64,000 bases of DNA. Source: Paraburkholderia sp. Ac-20340. GTDB lineage: Bacteria > Pseudomonadota > Gammaproteobacteria > Burkholderiales > Burkholderiaceae. How positions within the stretch are numbered: the first letter of the stretch is position 1; every line of letters begins with the position of its first letter. Shown here piece after piece: positions 35,226-44,960 of this stretch. The stretch covers positions 1-64,000 of the forward strand of contig NZ_JAAGPR010000034.1 in assembly GCF_017104965.1 (NCBI RefSeq), written 5' to 3'. A program made the position numbers and the translations under genes. The notes under the pieces were generated by a model that made no database searches, was not told where the DNA came from, and saw nothing but the letters and a program-made list of their open reading frames with translations.

Positions 35226-36317
35226 ATGAATCGCCCTGCAGCTTCTGCTTCACCTTCCACGCCCGCCGCCTCGCCCGCGCCGGGCGGGCCCGCGCGCGCG
35301 ACGCGCACCACGCAGGTGGCGATCGTCGCGTTGCCGCCGGTGTCGATGTCGGGCGTCGGGCCCATTGTCGATGCGCTCAATCTCGCCAACGAGATCGACG
35401 GCCGCGCGCTGTACCGCTGGCAGATGTGTTCGTGGAACGGCCGTCCCGTGCCGCTCGCGGGCGGCGCGCAATGGCCCGCCGATGCCGCGTTCGGCGACGG
35501 CCTCGCCTGCGACTGGCTGATCGTCGTGACCGAGCGCTACCAGCAGTTCGCGGATTACCGCCTGTTCCTCGCCAGCCTCGCGCGCGTGGGCCAGCGCACG
35601 CCGCTCGTCACCGGCATCCATCACGGCATCTGGTGGCTGGCGATGGCGGGGCAGTTGCAGGGCTATCGCGTGGCGGTGAACTGGGAAACCTACCAGCAGT
35701 TCGCCGAGCAGTTCGAGCGCACCATCGTCACCCAGCATATTTACGAGATCGACCGCGATCGCGCGACCTGCGCGGGCGGTCAGGCGACGCTCGATTTCAT
35801 GCTGGCGATGATCGGCCGCGAGCACGGCCCGGAACTCGTGGACCGGATCGCCGATGCGATGGGCGCAAGCACCTTGCGCAGCGGCGACGAGCGCCAGCGC
35901 ATTCCGTTCGTGACCGCGCCCGGCGAGCGCCATCCGCGCCTGAACGACGCGCTCATGCTGATGGAAGCGAATATCGAAGACCCGCTCACCACCGATGAAA
36001 TCGCTGGTCACGTGGGCGTGTCGCGCCGTCAGCTGGAGCGGCTGTTCCGCCAGTACCTGAACGCGATGCCGTCGAAGTACTACCTGGGTCTGCGGCTTGC
36101 GAAGGCGCGTTCGCAGTTGCAGCGCACCAGCAAATCGGTGGTGCAGATCAGTCTGGCGTGCGGGTTTTCATCGGCGGCGCATTTTTCCAATGCGTATCGC
36201 GAGCGCTTTGGCGTGACGCCGCGCGAGGACCGCCGCAACTGGATCGAGCGCCAGCACGGCGGCGCGGCGCAGGAGCCGCGCGCCGGGGCGCTGGTGGAAC
36301 CGCCGGAGCAAGCTTAG
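35226..36317 (+). CDS. AraC-family regulator with GATase-1-like domain (ArgR-like)
   Basis: A 363-residue GlxA/ArgR-type AraC regulator. The N-terminal Ala/Pro/Ser tail (about 28 residues) precedes a DJ-1/PfpI-like ligand domain (about 30-210; VAIVALPPVSMSG, WETYQQFAEQFERTIVTQHIYEID). The C-terminal double helix-turn-helix (about 245-340) is typical (EIAGHVGVSRRQLERLFRQY, VVQISLACGFSSAAHFSNAYRERFGVTPRE). In Pseudomonas the similar AraC-type ArgR controls arginine transport and the succinyltransferase pathway. Its position between hisQMP and the ast genes strongly suggests the same job here. The start codon has no clear ribosome binding site. Confidence 0.88.
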   Translation: MNRPAASASPSTPAASPAPGGPARATRTTQVAIVALPPVSMSGVGPIVDALNLANEIDGRALYRWQMCSWNGRPVPLAGGAQWPADAAFGDGLACDWLIVVTERYQQFADYRLFLASLARVGQRTPLVTGIHHGIWWLAMAGQLQGYRVAVNWETYQQFAEQFERTIVTQHIYEIDRDRATCAGGQATLDFMLAMIGREHGPELVDRIADAMGASTLRSGDERQRIPFVTAPGERHPRLNDALMLMEANIEDPLTTDEIAGHVGVSRRQLERLFRQYLNAMPSKYYLGLRLAKARSQLQRTSKSVVQISLACGFSSAAHFSNAYRERFGVTPREDRRNWIERQHGGAAQEPRAGALVEPPEQA

Positions 36318-36550
36318 CGGCCTGCCTGGCGGCAGGGTTTGACGCGCGCGCCGCGACAAACCTTGTCAAATCCGCCGCATCCGACGAAAAAACGCGTCGC
36401 CCATACGCAAGACGTTTGCCGCGCGGTTGCCTACACTGCAAGCCATACGTATCTCATCCGTGCGCACGGGGCCAGCACGAAAAGCGATAGCGCCCCGTGT
36501 GAGCACTGTGTACTACCCCATTCGAGCCAGAGCGCCAGAGAGGATTAGCC

Positions 36551-37768
36551 ATGAACGACCAGACTGTGAGCCGTGAGACTTTCGACGAAGTGATGGTGCC
36601 GTGCTTCTCGCCCGCGCCGTTCGTCCCCGAGCGCGGCGAAGGCTCGCGCGTGTGGGACACCGCCGGGCGCGATTACATCGACTTCGCCTGCGGTATCGCG
36701 GTGACGTCGCTGGGCCACGCGCACCCGGAACTGCTGAAGGTCTTGCACGAGCAGGGCAGCAAGCTCTGGCACATCGGCAACGGCTACACCAACGAGCCGG
36801 TGCTGCGCCTTGCGAAGAAGCTCGAATCGCTGACTTTCGCCGATCGCGCCTTCTTCGCCAATTCGGGCGCGGAAGCCAACGAAGCCGCGCTCAAGCTCGC
36901 GCGCCGCGTGGCCTTCGATCGTCACGGCGAACAAAAAGCCGAAATCGTCTCGTTCACGCAGTCGTTCCATGGCCGCACGTTCTTCACCGTGAGCGTGGGC
37001 GGACAACCCAAGTACTCCGAAGGATTCGGCCCGATTCCGCAAGGCATCATCCATCTGCCGTACAACGATATCGAAGCCGCGAAGCGCGCGATCGGCCCGC
37101 AGACCTGCGCGGTGATCGTCGAGCCGGTGCAGGGCGAAGGCGGCGTGATTCCCGCCGATCCGGCCTTCCTGAAAGCGCTGCGCGAAGCCTGCGACGCACA
37201 CAACGCGCTGCTGATTTTCGACGAAGTGCAAACCGGCGTGGGCCGCACCGGCACGTTCTACGCGTACGAAGACACGGACGTGACGCCCGATATCCTGACC
37301 ACGGCGAAGGCGCTCGGCAACGGCTTCCCGATCGGCGCGATGCTCACGACCGAAGCGCTCGCGGCGCACTTCAAGGTGGGCGTGCACGGCACGACCTACG
37401 GCGGCAATCCGCTGGGCGCGGCGATCGCGCACAAGGTGGTCGAACTGATCAGCGATCCGGCCGTGCTGGCGGGCGTGCGCTCGCGTGGCGAAGCGATCCG
37501 CGCGAAGCTGGCGGCGCTCAACGATCGTTTCGACGTGTTCCGCGAAGTGCGCGGCAAGGGTCTGCTGATTGGCGCCGAACTCAATGCGCGCTTTGCCGGC
37601 CGTGCGAAGGACTTCAACACGGCGGCGGCCAACCGCGGCGTGATGATGCTGATCGCCGGTCCCGACGTGCTGCGCTTCGCGCCGTCGCTCATCATGCCCG
37701 AGGCGGATCTGAACGAGGGCTTCGCGCGCCTCGAACAGGCCTTCGAAGACGTGCTCGGCGCGCGCTGA
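36551..37768 (+). CDS. astC: Succinylornithine transaminase / acetylornithine transaminase
   Basis: A 405-residue class III PLP aminotransferase that converts N2-succinylornithine to succinylglutamate semialdehyde, with 2-oxoglutarate as acceptor. The PLP lysine is at about 253 in TTAKALGNGFPIGA, and the cofactor Asp at about 224 in LIFDEVQTGVGRTG. It contains FFANSGAEANEAALKLAR. GAGAGGA precedes the ATG. It starts the catabolic run astC-aruF-aruG-astD-astB-astE. The 233 bp upstream carry AT-rich stretches where ArgR may bind, though I cannot point to a certain site. Confidence 0.95.
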   Translation: MNDQTVSRETFDEVMVPCFSPAPFVPERGEGSRVWDTAGRDYIDFACGIAVTSLGHAHPELLKVLHEQGSKLWHIGNGYTNEPVLRLAKKLESLTFADRAFFANSGAEANEAALKLARRVAFDRHGEQKAEIVSFTQSFHGRTFFTVSVGGQPKYSEGFGPIPQGIIHLPYNDIEAAKRAIGPQTCAVIVEPVQGEGGVIPADPAFLKALREACDAHNALLIFDEVQTGVGRTGTFYAYEDTDVTPDILTTAKALGNGFPIGAMLTTEALAAHFKVGVHGTTYGGNPLGAAIAHKVVELISDPAVLAGVRSRGEAIRAKLAALNDRFDVFREVRGKGLLIGAELNARFAGRAKDFNTAAANRGVMMLIAGPDVLRFAPSLIMPEADLNEGFARLEQAFEDVLGAR

Positions 37769-37802
37769 AGCGCCGCGCCATTGACCAGAACCAGGACCGA
37801 CG

Positions 37803-38903
37803 ATGCTATTCGTTCGCCCCGCAAGGCTCTCCGATCTCGATGCGATCGCCCATATGGCGCGCACCGCGCAGCCCGTGCTGCACTCGTTGCCGCACGACCG
37901 CGCGGCGCTGGAGGCGCGCATCGCGCTGTCCGAAGACTCGTTTCGCGCGGATGTCGACTTTCCCGGCGAGGAGTTCTATCTCTTCGTGCTCGAAGACTCG
38001 GCGACCGGGCGGCTGGTGGGCACCTCCAGTATCGTCGCGGCAGCGGGTTATTCGGAACCGTTCTACGCATTCCGCAACGACGCGCTGATCCACGCCTCGC
38101 GCGAACTGCACGTGAATCGCAAGATTCACGCGCTCACGATGTCGCACGAACTCACCGGCAAAAGCCGCCTCGCGGGCTTCTATATCGATCCCGCGTTGCG
38201 CGGCGATGCAGCGGCGCATCTGATGTCGCGCGCCCGCATGATGTATGTGGCGATGAACCGTCGCCGCTTCACGCCTGAAGTGTTTTCGCTGCTGCTGGGC
38301 GTGACCGACGATCAGGGCGTCTCGCCGTTCTGGGAAGCGGTCGGGCGCAAGTTCTTCGGCCGCGATTTCAAGGACATCGAAATGGCGTCGGGCGGCCGCA
38401 GCCGCACCTTTATCGCCGAAGTCATGCCCGCGTATCCGATCTACGTGCCGCTGCTGCCGGAAGCCGCGCAGCGCGTGCTGGGCGAGCCGGACCCGAGCAC
38501 CTTGCTCGCTTACGAGATCCATCTGGAAGAAGGTTTCGAGCCGGACGGTTACGTCGATATCTTCGACGCGGGCCCGGTGCTGACCGCGCAGGTGGATCGC
38601 ACCGCGTCGGTCGCGGGCAACCAGACGCGCACGGTGCGCGAGCACGCCGCGCATGCCACGCAAGGCGTGGCATGTCTGGTCGCGAGCCAGCAGGGCGGCG
38701 AGTTCCGCTGCGCGCTGGCGACGCTGCCCGCGCTGCCGGCGGCCGCAACGCATCGCGGCGCGCATGCGGTACACGGCGACGCGCCGCTCGATGCGGCCAC
38801 GCGCGCCGCGCTCAATGTGCAGGATGGCGAAGCGGTGCGCTGTGCGCCGCTGTATCGCCAGCAGGAAGATAACGAGGATGCATCGATGGGAGAGACGCAA
38901 TGA
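37803..38903 (+). CDS. aruF: Arginine/ornithine N-succinyltransferase alpha subunit
   Basis: First enzyme of the pathway; transfers succinyl from succinyl-CoA to arginine or ornithine. It has 366 residues, beginning MLFVRPARLSDLDAIAHMAR. GNAT-like N-terminal part with GRLVGTSSIVA and LAGFYIDPALRGDAAAHLM, then a second half with GFEPDGYVDIFDAGPVLTA that is shared with the beta subunit. In Pseudomonas AruF and AruG form a heteromer, and both subunits are present here. Its stop overlaps the start of aruG by ATGA, giving translational coupling. Confidence 0.95.
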   Translation: MLFVRPARLSDLDAIAHMARTAQPVLHSLPHDRAALEARIALSEDSFRADVDFPGEEFYLFVLEDSATGRLVGTSSIVAAAGYSEPFYAFRNDALIHASRELHVNRKIHALTMSHELTGKSRLAGFYIDPALRGDAAAHLMSRARMMYVAMNRRRFTPEVFSLLLGVTDDQGVSPFWEAVGRKFFGRDFKDIEMASGGRSRTFIAEVMPAYPIYVPLLPEAAQRVLGEPDPSTLLAYEIHLEEGFEPDGYVDIFDAGPVLTAQVDRTASVAGNQTRTVREHAAHATQGVACLVASQQGGEFRCALATLPALPAAATHRGAHAVHGDAPLDAATRAALNVQDGEAVRCAPLYRQQEDNEDASMGETQ

Positions 38904-39937
38904 TCGTAGTACGCGTCGTGCAGACGGGCGATGTGGACGCGCTCGTCGCGCTTGCCCAGGAAACCGGCCCCGGCCTTACCACCTTCAAGCCCGACCGCGA
39001 CGCGCTCGCGGCGCGCATCGAACGCACGCGCCGCACGCTCTCGGGCGAGGCGCCGGCGGCCGAAGCGGGCTACTTCTTCGTGATGGAAGATACGGCCACG
39101 GGCGATGTAGCGGGCGTTTGCGGCATCGAAACCGCGGTGGGCCTCACGCAGCCGTTCTACAACTACCGCGTGAGCACGGTGGTGCATGCAAGCCAGGATC
39201 TGGGCATCTGGACGCGCATGCGCGCGCTCAATATCTCGCACGATCTGACCGGTTACGCCGAAGTGTGCTCGCTGTTTCTCTCGCCGCGCTATCGCACGGG
39301 CGGCATGGGCGGGCTGCTGTCGCGCTCGCGCTTCATGTTTATCGCGCAGTTCCGCGAGCTGTTTCCCGAACGCATCTGCGCCGAATTGCGCGGCCATTTC
39401 GATGCGGAAGGCACCTCGCCGTTCTGGCGCGCGGTGGGTTCGCACTTCTATCAGATCGACTTCAATGCCGCCGATTATCTGAGCGCGCATGGCCGCAAGT
39501 CCTTCCTCGCCGAGCTGATGCCGCGTTATCCGGTCTACGTCGAGCTGCTGCCCGACGAGGCGCAGGCCTGCGTCGGTCTCACGCACGCGGATACCGTGCC
39601 CGCGCGCCGCATGCTCGAAGGCGAAGGGCTGCGCTACGAGAACCACGTCGATATCTTCGATGCGGGCCCCGTGCTCGAATGCCATATCGCCGACTTGCGC
39701 ACGGTGCGCGAGAGCGTGCTGGTGCCCGTGCGCATCGGCACGCCGCAGGTGGCCGAAGGCGACGAGCGCGTGCGCTCGCTGGTATCGAATACGTCGCTGG
39801 GCGACTTCCGCGTGGGCTTCGCGCCGGGCGTCGTGCAGGACGGCGTCTTCACGCTGGGCGCGCAGGAAGCGGCGGCGCTGAACGTCAAGGAAGGCGAACA
39901 GGTGCGCGTGCTGGCGGCGTCCCACGCGGCGCGGTAA
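38900..39937 (+). CDS. aruG: Arginine N-succinyltransferase beta subunit
   Basis: A 345-residue partner of AruF and homologue of E. coli AstA. It begins MIVVRVVQTGDVDALVALAQETG and ends AAALNVKEGEQVRVLAAS. The same central stretches occur: YRTGGMGGLLSRSRFMFIAQF, FWRAVGSHFY, LMPRYPVYVELLP and NHVDIFDAGPVLE. The two subunits are clear paralogues. The gene is translationally coupled to aruF and lies 64 bp before astD. Confidence 0.95.
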   Translation: MIVVRVVQTGDVDALVALAQETGPGLTTFKPDRDALAARIERTRRTLSGEAPAAEAGYFFVMEDTATGDVAGVCGIETAVGLTQPFYNYRVSTVVHASQDLGIWTRMRALNISHDLTGYAEVCSLFLSPRYRTGGMGGLLSRSRFMFIAQFRELFPERICAELRGHFDAEGTSPFWRAVGSHFYQIDFNAADYLSAHGRKSFLAELMPRYPVYVELLPDEAQACVGLTHADTVPARRMLEGEGLRYENHVDIFDAGPVLECHIADLRTVRESVLVPVRIGTPQVAEGDERVRSLVSNTSLGDFRVGFAPGVVQDGVFTLGAQEAAALNVKEGEQVRVLAASHAAR

Positions 39938-40001
39938 TGCAGTAACGCGCTAACGCGGTCATGCGCAGTAACGCGGCCAAGAGCAGATAACAAGGATCAC
40001 C

Positions 40002-41465
40002 ATGAACGAGCTTTTCATCGATGGGCAATGGTGTGCGGCCAACGGTCCCGCCTTCGCTTCACGGAACCCCGGCACCAACGAAACCGTGTGGAGCGGCAAG
40101 GCCGCCAACGCTGAAGACGTCGAGCGCGCCGTCAACGCCGCGCGCCGCGCATTCCCCGCGTGGGCACAGACGCCGTTCGAAACGCGCTGCGAAATCGTCA
40201 AGCGCTTCGCCGCGCTGGTGAACGAACGCAAGGAAGACCTCGCGCGCGCCATCGGCCGCGAAACCGGCAAGCCGCTCTGGGAAGCGCGCACCGAAGCCGC
40301 CGCGATGGCCGCCAAGGTCGGCATTTCGATCACGGCTTACGGCGAGCGCACCGGCGAAAAGCGCAGCGACATGGCCGACGGCGTGGCCGTGCTGCGTCAT
40401 CGTCCGCATGGCGTGGTGGCCGTGTTCGGGCCGTACAACTTCCCGGGCCATCTGCCCAACGGCCATATCGTGCCCGCGCTGATCGCCGGCAATACGGTGG
40501 TGTTCAAGCCCTCCGAACTCGCGCCGGACGTTGCGCGCGCAACGGTCGAGATCTGGAAGGAAGCGGGCTTGCCCGCTGGCGTGATCAATCTGGTGCAGGG
40601 CGAACGCGAGACGGGCATCGCGCTCGCGAATCATCGCCAGATCGACGGGCTGTTCTTTACCGGCAGCTCGGACACGGGCACGCTGCTGCATCGCCAGTTT
40701 GGCGGGCGCCCGGAAATCGTGCTGGCGCTGGAGATGGGCGGCAACAATCCGCTCGTGGTCGCGCCGGTCGAGGATATCGATGCCGCCGTGCATCACGCGA
40801 TCCAGTCGGCGTTTCTGTCGGCGGGGCAGCGCTGCACGTGCGCGCGCCGCATTCTGGTGCCGTCGGGCGAATTCGGCGACCGCTTTATCGAGCGCTTCGT
40901 CGAGGTCTCGTCGCGCATCGCGGTGGGCGAATACAACGCCGATCCCCAACCGTTCATGGGCGCCGTGATTTCGGCGCGCGCGGCCGCAAAGCTGATCGAC
41001 GCGCAAACGCTGCTGCTCGCGCGCGGCGCAAAAGCCTTGTTGCCGATGCAGCAGCGCGACGCCGCGCTCGGCTACGTCACGCCCGGCATTCTCGACGTGA
41101 CGGGCGTGGCCGATCTGCCCGACGAAGAGCACTTCGGCCCGCTCGCGCAGATCATCCGCTACGCCGGTTTCGACGACGCCATCGCCCAGGCGAACAACAC
41201 GGCCTACGGTCTGTCGGCCGGCCTGCTCGCCGACGATGCCGCGCTCTGGCAGCGCTTCTCGCGCGAGATCCGCGCGGGCATCGTCAACTGGAACCGGCCG
41301 ACCAATGGCGCGTCGAGCGGCGCGCCCTTCGGCGGGCCGGGCCGTTCGGGCAACCATCGCCCGAGCGCCTTCTATGCCGCCGACTACTGCGCGTGGCCGA
41401 TGGCCTCGGTGGAAAGCGCACAACTGCAGATGCCCGCGAGCGTTTCGCCGGGCCTTCAATTCTGA
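40002..41465 (+). CDS. astD: Succinylglutamate-semialdehyde dehydrogenase
   Basis: A 487-residue NAD-dependent aldehyde dehydrogenase that oxidises N-succinylglutamate semialdehyde to N-succinylglutamate. The catalytic Cys is at 278 in SAGQRCTCARR, the general base Glu near 244 in LALEMGGNNP, and the cofactor motif is FTGSSDTG. It also has GPYNFPGHLPNGHIVPAL and the ALDH C-terminal stretch NWNRPTNGASSGAPFGGPGRSGNHRPS. It sits between aruG and astB, in pathway-cluster order. Confidence 0.96.
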   Translation: MNELFIDGQWCAANGPAFASRNPGTNETVWSGKAANAEDVERAVNAARRAFPAWAQTPFETRCEIVKRFAALVNERKEDLARAIGRETGKPLWEARTEAAAMAAKVGISITAYGERTGEKRSDMADGVAVLRHRPHGVVAVFGPYNFPGHLPNGHIVPALIAGNTVVFKPSELAPDVARATVEIWKEAGLPAGVINLVQGERETGIALANHRQIDGLFFTGSSDTGTLLHRQFGGRPEIVLALEMGGNNPLVVAPVEDIDAAVHHAIQSAFLSAGQRCTCARRILVPSGEFGDRFIERFVEVSSRIAVGEYNADPQPFMGAVISARAAAKLIDAQTLLLARGAKALLPMQQRDAALGYVTPGILDVTGVADLPDEEHFGPLAQIIRYAGFDDAIAQANNTAYGLSAGLLADDAALWQRFSREIRAGIVNWNRPTNGASSGAPFGGPGRSGNHRPSAFYAADYCAWPMASVESAQLQMPASVSPGLQF

Positions 41466-41474
41466 GGATCGACG

Positions 41475-42839
41475 ATGAACTCATCCGCCAGGCTGGCCGC
41501 CACGGCACTTGAAGCCAATTTCGACGGACTCGTTGGCCCGACGCACAACTACGCCGGGCTGTCGTTCGGCAACGTCGCTTCGCAGAACAACGAGAAGTCG
41601 GTCGCCAATCCGCGCGCCGCCGCGCAGCAAGGTTTGCGCAAGATGAAGCGCCTCGCCGACCTGGGCTTTGCGCAGGGCGTGTTGCCGCCGCAGGAGCGTC
41701 CGTCGATTCGCCTGCTGCGCGAACTCGGCTTCACCGGCAAGGACGCCGACGCCATCGCGCGCGCCGCGAAGGACGCGCCCGAACTGCTGGCTGCGGCCAG
41801 CTCCGCTTCGGCGATGTGGACCGCGAACGCGGCAACCGTCAGCCCATCGGCCGACACGCCCGAGCGCCGCGTGCATTTCACGCCCGCCAATCTGTGCAGC
41901 AAGCTCCATCGCGCCATCGAGCACGAGTACACGCGCCGTACGCTCGGCGCGATCTTCGCGGACCCGTCGCATTTCGTCGTGCACGATGCGCTGCCGGGCA
42001 CGCCCGCGCTCGGCGACGAAGGCGCGGCCAATCACACGCGTTTTTGCGCGGAATACGGCACGCGCGGCGTGGAGTTCTTCGTCTATGGCCGCAGCGAATA
42101 TCGTCGCGGACCGGAGCCGAAGCGCTTCCCGGCGCGCCAGACTTTCGAGGCGAGCCGCGCGGTTGCGCAGCGCCACGGCCTGAGCGAAGCGGACACCGTG
42201 TTCGCGCTGCAGAATCCCGATGTGATCGACGCGGGCGTGTTCCACAACGACGTGATCGCCGTCGGCAATCGCACGACGCTGTTTTGCCACGAGCGCGCGT
42301 TCGTCGACCAGAAGGCCGTCTACGAAGAACTGGGCAGCAAGCTGGGCGCGCACGGCGCGCCGTTCAACGTGATCGAAGTGCCCGACTCGCAGGTGAGCGT
42401 GGCCGACGCGATTTCCTCGTATCTCTTCAACAGCCAGTTGCTGAGTTGCGCGGACGGCAAGCAGGTGCTGGTCGTGCCGCAGGAATGCCGCGAAAACCCG
42501 CACGTGGCGCGCTATCTCGACGAACTCACGGCAAAGACCGGGCCGATCGACGAAGTGCTGGTGTTCGATCTGCGCGAAAGCATGAAGAACGGCGGCGGCC
42601 CGGCGTGCCTGCGCCTGCGCGTGGTGCTCGACGAAGCCGAACGGGCTGCCGTCGCGCCTGGCGTGTGGATGAACGACACGCTGTTTGCCCGCCTCGATAC
42701 GTGGATCGAAAAGCATTATCGCGATCGTCTCGCGCCGCAGGATCTCACCGATCCGGCGCTGCTGGTGGAGTCGCGCACCGCGCTCGACGAACTCACGCAG
42801 ATTCTCGGCCTGGGCTCGCTCTATGACTTCCAGCGCTGA
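41475..42839 (+). CDS. astB: N-succinylarginine dihydrolase
   Basis: Splits N2-succinylarginine into N2-succinylornithine, two NH3 and CO2. It has 454 residues. The family begins EANFDGLVGPTHNYAGLSFGNVAS. The likely catalytic triad is Glu182 in GDEGAANHTRF, His257 in VFHNDVIAVGN and Cys378 in GGGPACLRLR. The 3' end overlaps astE by 17 bp. It is a required partner of AruFG and AstC in the pathway. Confidence 0.96.
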   Translation: MNSSARLAATALEANFDGLVGPTHNYAGLSFGNVASQNNEKSVANPRAAAQQGLRKMKRLADLGFAQGVLPPQERPSIRLLRELGFTGKDADAIARAAKDAPELLAAASSASAMWTANAATVSPSADTPERRVHFTPANLCSKLHRAIEHEYTRRTLGAIFADPSHFVVHDALPGTPALGDEGAANHTRFCAEYGTRGVEFFVYGRSEYRRGPEPKRFPARQTFEASRAVAQRHGLSEADTVFALQNPDVIDAGVFHNDVIAVGNRTTLFCHERAFVDQKAVYEELGSKLGAHGAPFNVIEVPDSQVSVADAISSYLFNSQLLSCADGKQVLVVPQECRENPHVARYLDELTAKTGPIDEVLVFDLRESMKNGGGPACLRLRVVLDEAERAAVAPGVWMNDTLFARLDTWIEKHYRDRLAPQDLTDPALLVESRTALDELTQILGLGSLYDFQR

Positions 42840-43866
42840 AGCGGTGCTGGCGGATTTTCTCGGCGCGACGCTCGCGGGCACGCGTCCCGCCGATGCCTCG
42901 CAAGCGCAGGGCGCGTGCGCGAACGACACGGTGCGCTGGCAATGGCTCGACGAAGGCGTGCTGCTGCTGGAGCCCGCGCGCGTGAGCGAAACCACGCCCA
43001 GCGTGCTGCTTTCCGCCGGCGTGCATGGCGATGAAACCGCGCCGATCGAACTGCTTGCGAAGATCGTCGCCGATCTTGCGGCCGGGCGTCTCGCGCTCGC
43101 GTGCCGGGTGCTCGTGGTGCTGGGCAACGTGGCGGCGATGCGCGCCGCAATGCGCTATCAGGACGACGACCTCAACCGGCTGTTTGGCGGGCGTCATGCG
43201 CGCGTGCCGCAAAGCCGCGAAGCGCCGCGCGCTGTCGCGCTCGAAGCGGCCGCACAGCGCTTTTTCGCGGCGGCGTCCACGCAGCCGGGCCGGCGCTGGC
43301 ACCTCGACATGCACACGGCGATTCGCGCCTCGGCGTTCGAGCAGTTCGCCTTGCTGCCTTATACCGGGGGCGAACCTACGCGCGCCATGTTCGACTGGCT
43401 CGCGGATGCGCGCATCGCCGCCGTGCTGATCCACACGGAAAAGGGCGCGACGTATTCCTCGTTTACCGCCGATCACTGCGGCGCGACGGCCTGCACGCTG
43501 GAACTCGGCAAGGTGCGGCCATTCGGCGAGAACGATCTCGCGCGCTTTGCGAACGCCGACGCCGCGCTGCGCAGACTGCTTGCGGGCGCAACGAAAACGG
43601 ATAACGCGCTGCTGCCGCGCGTGTTCACCGTGATCGGCCAGATCACGAAACAGAGCGACGCGTTCGCGCTGCACGTGGCCGCCGATGTGCCGAATTTCAC
43701 GCCGTTCGCGCGGGACACCGTGCTCGCCGAGGATGGCGCGTATCGCTACGTGGTCGCGCACGACGAGGAGCGCATCGTGTTTCCGAATCCCACTGTGAAG
43801 CCGGGTTTGCGTGCCGGTCTGCTGGTGGTGGAGACCACCGAAGCCACGCTGGCGGCGCTGATCTGA
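42823..43866 (+). CDS. astE: Succinylglutamate desuccinylase
   Basis: A 347-residue zinc-dependent deacylase of the M14/AstE family that releases glutamate and succinate, the last step of the pathway. I chose the ATG at 42823 (MTSSAEAVLADFLG), which lies inside astB. The zinc ligands are His68 and Glu71 in AGVHGDETAP and His164 in DMHTAIR. FNPDL-like RYQDDDLNRLF and TLELGKVRPFGEND are further markers. It completes the arginine-to-glutamate route. Confidence 0.94.
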   Translation: MTSSAEAVLADFLGATLAGTRPADASQAQGACANDTVRWQWLDEGVLLLEPARVSETTPSVLLSAGVHGDETAPIELLAKIVADLAAGRLALACRVLVVLGNVAAMRAAMRYQDDDLNRLFGGRHARVPQSREAPRAVALEAAAQRFFAAASTQPGRRWHLDMHTAIRASAFEQFALLPYTGGEPTRAMFDWLADARIAAVLIHTEKGATYSSFTADHCGATACTLELGKVRPFGENDLARFANADAALRRLLAGATKTDNALLPRVFTVIGQITKQSDAFALHVAADVPNFTPFARDTVLAEDGAYRYVVAHDEERIVFPNPTVKPGLRAGLLVVETTEATLAALI

Positions 43867-44095
43867 GGCCCGCCTCAGGTTGGCGCACTTGCGTAGCCAC
43901 GACACGCAATTGCATCTTCGCAGCAGGGCTGTTTGGCGGGCGCGCGCGCAAGGCGCGGTACAATCGCGCCCCTGCGGTTGCTGCGGCGCATCACAGAGGG
44001 TGCGATCGTTTGAGCCGCAATTTTGGCGCAGCGATCCTGTGCCGCGCCCCGCAAACCGACGGAGCGCACCGTATTTCGACTGGAAAGAGACATTG

Positions 44096-44896
44096 ATGAA
44101 CATGAACTGGAACAAGCTGGCCACTTTCGCGCTCTGCACGGCCGTCACCTTCGGCGCGGGCATTTCGGCAGCGCAAGCCGCCGACCTCAAGGAAATCCGC
44201 TTCGGCGTCGAGGCGTCGTATGCGCCTTTCGAATCGAAGTCGCCGAGCGGCGAACTGCAAGGCTTCGACATCGACGTCGGTAACGCCGTCTGCGCGAAGC
44301 TCAAGGTCAAGTGCGTGTGGGTGGAAAATTCGTTCGACGGCCTGATCCCGGCACTGCAGGCGCGCAAGTTCAACGCCATCAACTCGGACATGACGATCAC
44401 GGATCAACGCCGCCAGGCGATTGATTTCACCGATCCGATCTACGCGATCCCCAACCAGATGATCGCGAAGAAGGGCAGCCCGCTGCTGCCGACCGCGGAA
44501 TCGCTCAAGGGCAAGCACGTGGGCGTGCTCCAGGGCACGATCCAGGAAACCTACGCGAAGGCCAAGTGGGCGCCGGCTGGCGTCGACGTCGTGCCTTACC
44601 AGACGCAGGACCAGATCTACGCCGATCTCGTCTCGGGCCGTCTGGACGCTGCGTTCCAGGACGCAGAAGCCGCATCGAAGGGCTTCCTGAACAAGCCGCA
44701 AGGCGCAGGCTTCGCCTTCGCGGGCCCGCAGGTCGTCGACGCGAAGCTGCTCGGCGAAGGCGTGGGCTACGGCGTGCGCAAGAACGACGCCGCGCTGAAG
44801 GCCGCCCTGAACGGCGCGCTCAAGGACCTGAAGGCTGACGGCACGATCGACAAGATCGCCGCGAAGTACTTCGACGTGAAGGTCGTGCTGAAGTAA
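44096..44896 (+). CDS. Basic amino acid ABC transporter substrate-binding protein
   Basis: A 266-residue periplasmic binding protein of the HisJ/ArgT/AotJ group. GGAAAGAG precedes the ATG. The signal peptide (KLATFALCTAVTFGAGISAAQA) is cleaved before ADLKEIRFG. Ligand-site stretches are EASYAPFESKSPSGELQGFDIDV, NSDMTITDQRRQAIDFTDP and the CVWVENSFDGLIPAL loop. It is the only binding protein near hisQMP and is probably their receptor for arginine/ornithine, though it lies 10 kb away behind the ast genes. A TACAAT at 43959-43964 may be the -10 box of its own promoter. A strong terminator follows. Confidence 0.92.
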   Translation: MNMNWNKLATFALCTAVTFGAGISAAQAADLKEIRFGVEASYAPFESKSPSGELQGFDIDVGNAVCAKLKVKCVWVENSFDGLIPALQARKFNAINSDMTITDQRRQAIDFTDPIYAIPNQMIAKKGSPLLPTAESLKGKHVGVLQGTIQETYAKAKWAPAGVDVVPYQTQDQIYADLVSGRLDAAFQDAEAASKGFLNKPQGAGFAFAGPQVVDAKLLGEGVGYGVRKNDAALKAALNGALKDLKADGTIDKIAAKYFDVKVVLK

Positions 44897-44928
44897 GCCA
44901 CGACGCTGAAAAGCACTGCAGGACACGC

Positions 44929-44960
44929 TACCGGCCAGCTCTGTCTGGCCGGTATTTTTT
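44929..44960 (+). terminator. Rho-independent terminator ending the arginine island
   Basis: Perfect 10-bp arms TACCGGCCAG (44929-44938) and CTGGCCGGTA (44945-44954), loop CTCTGT, then six T. Confidence 0.94.
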
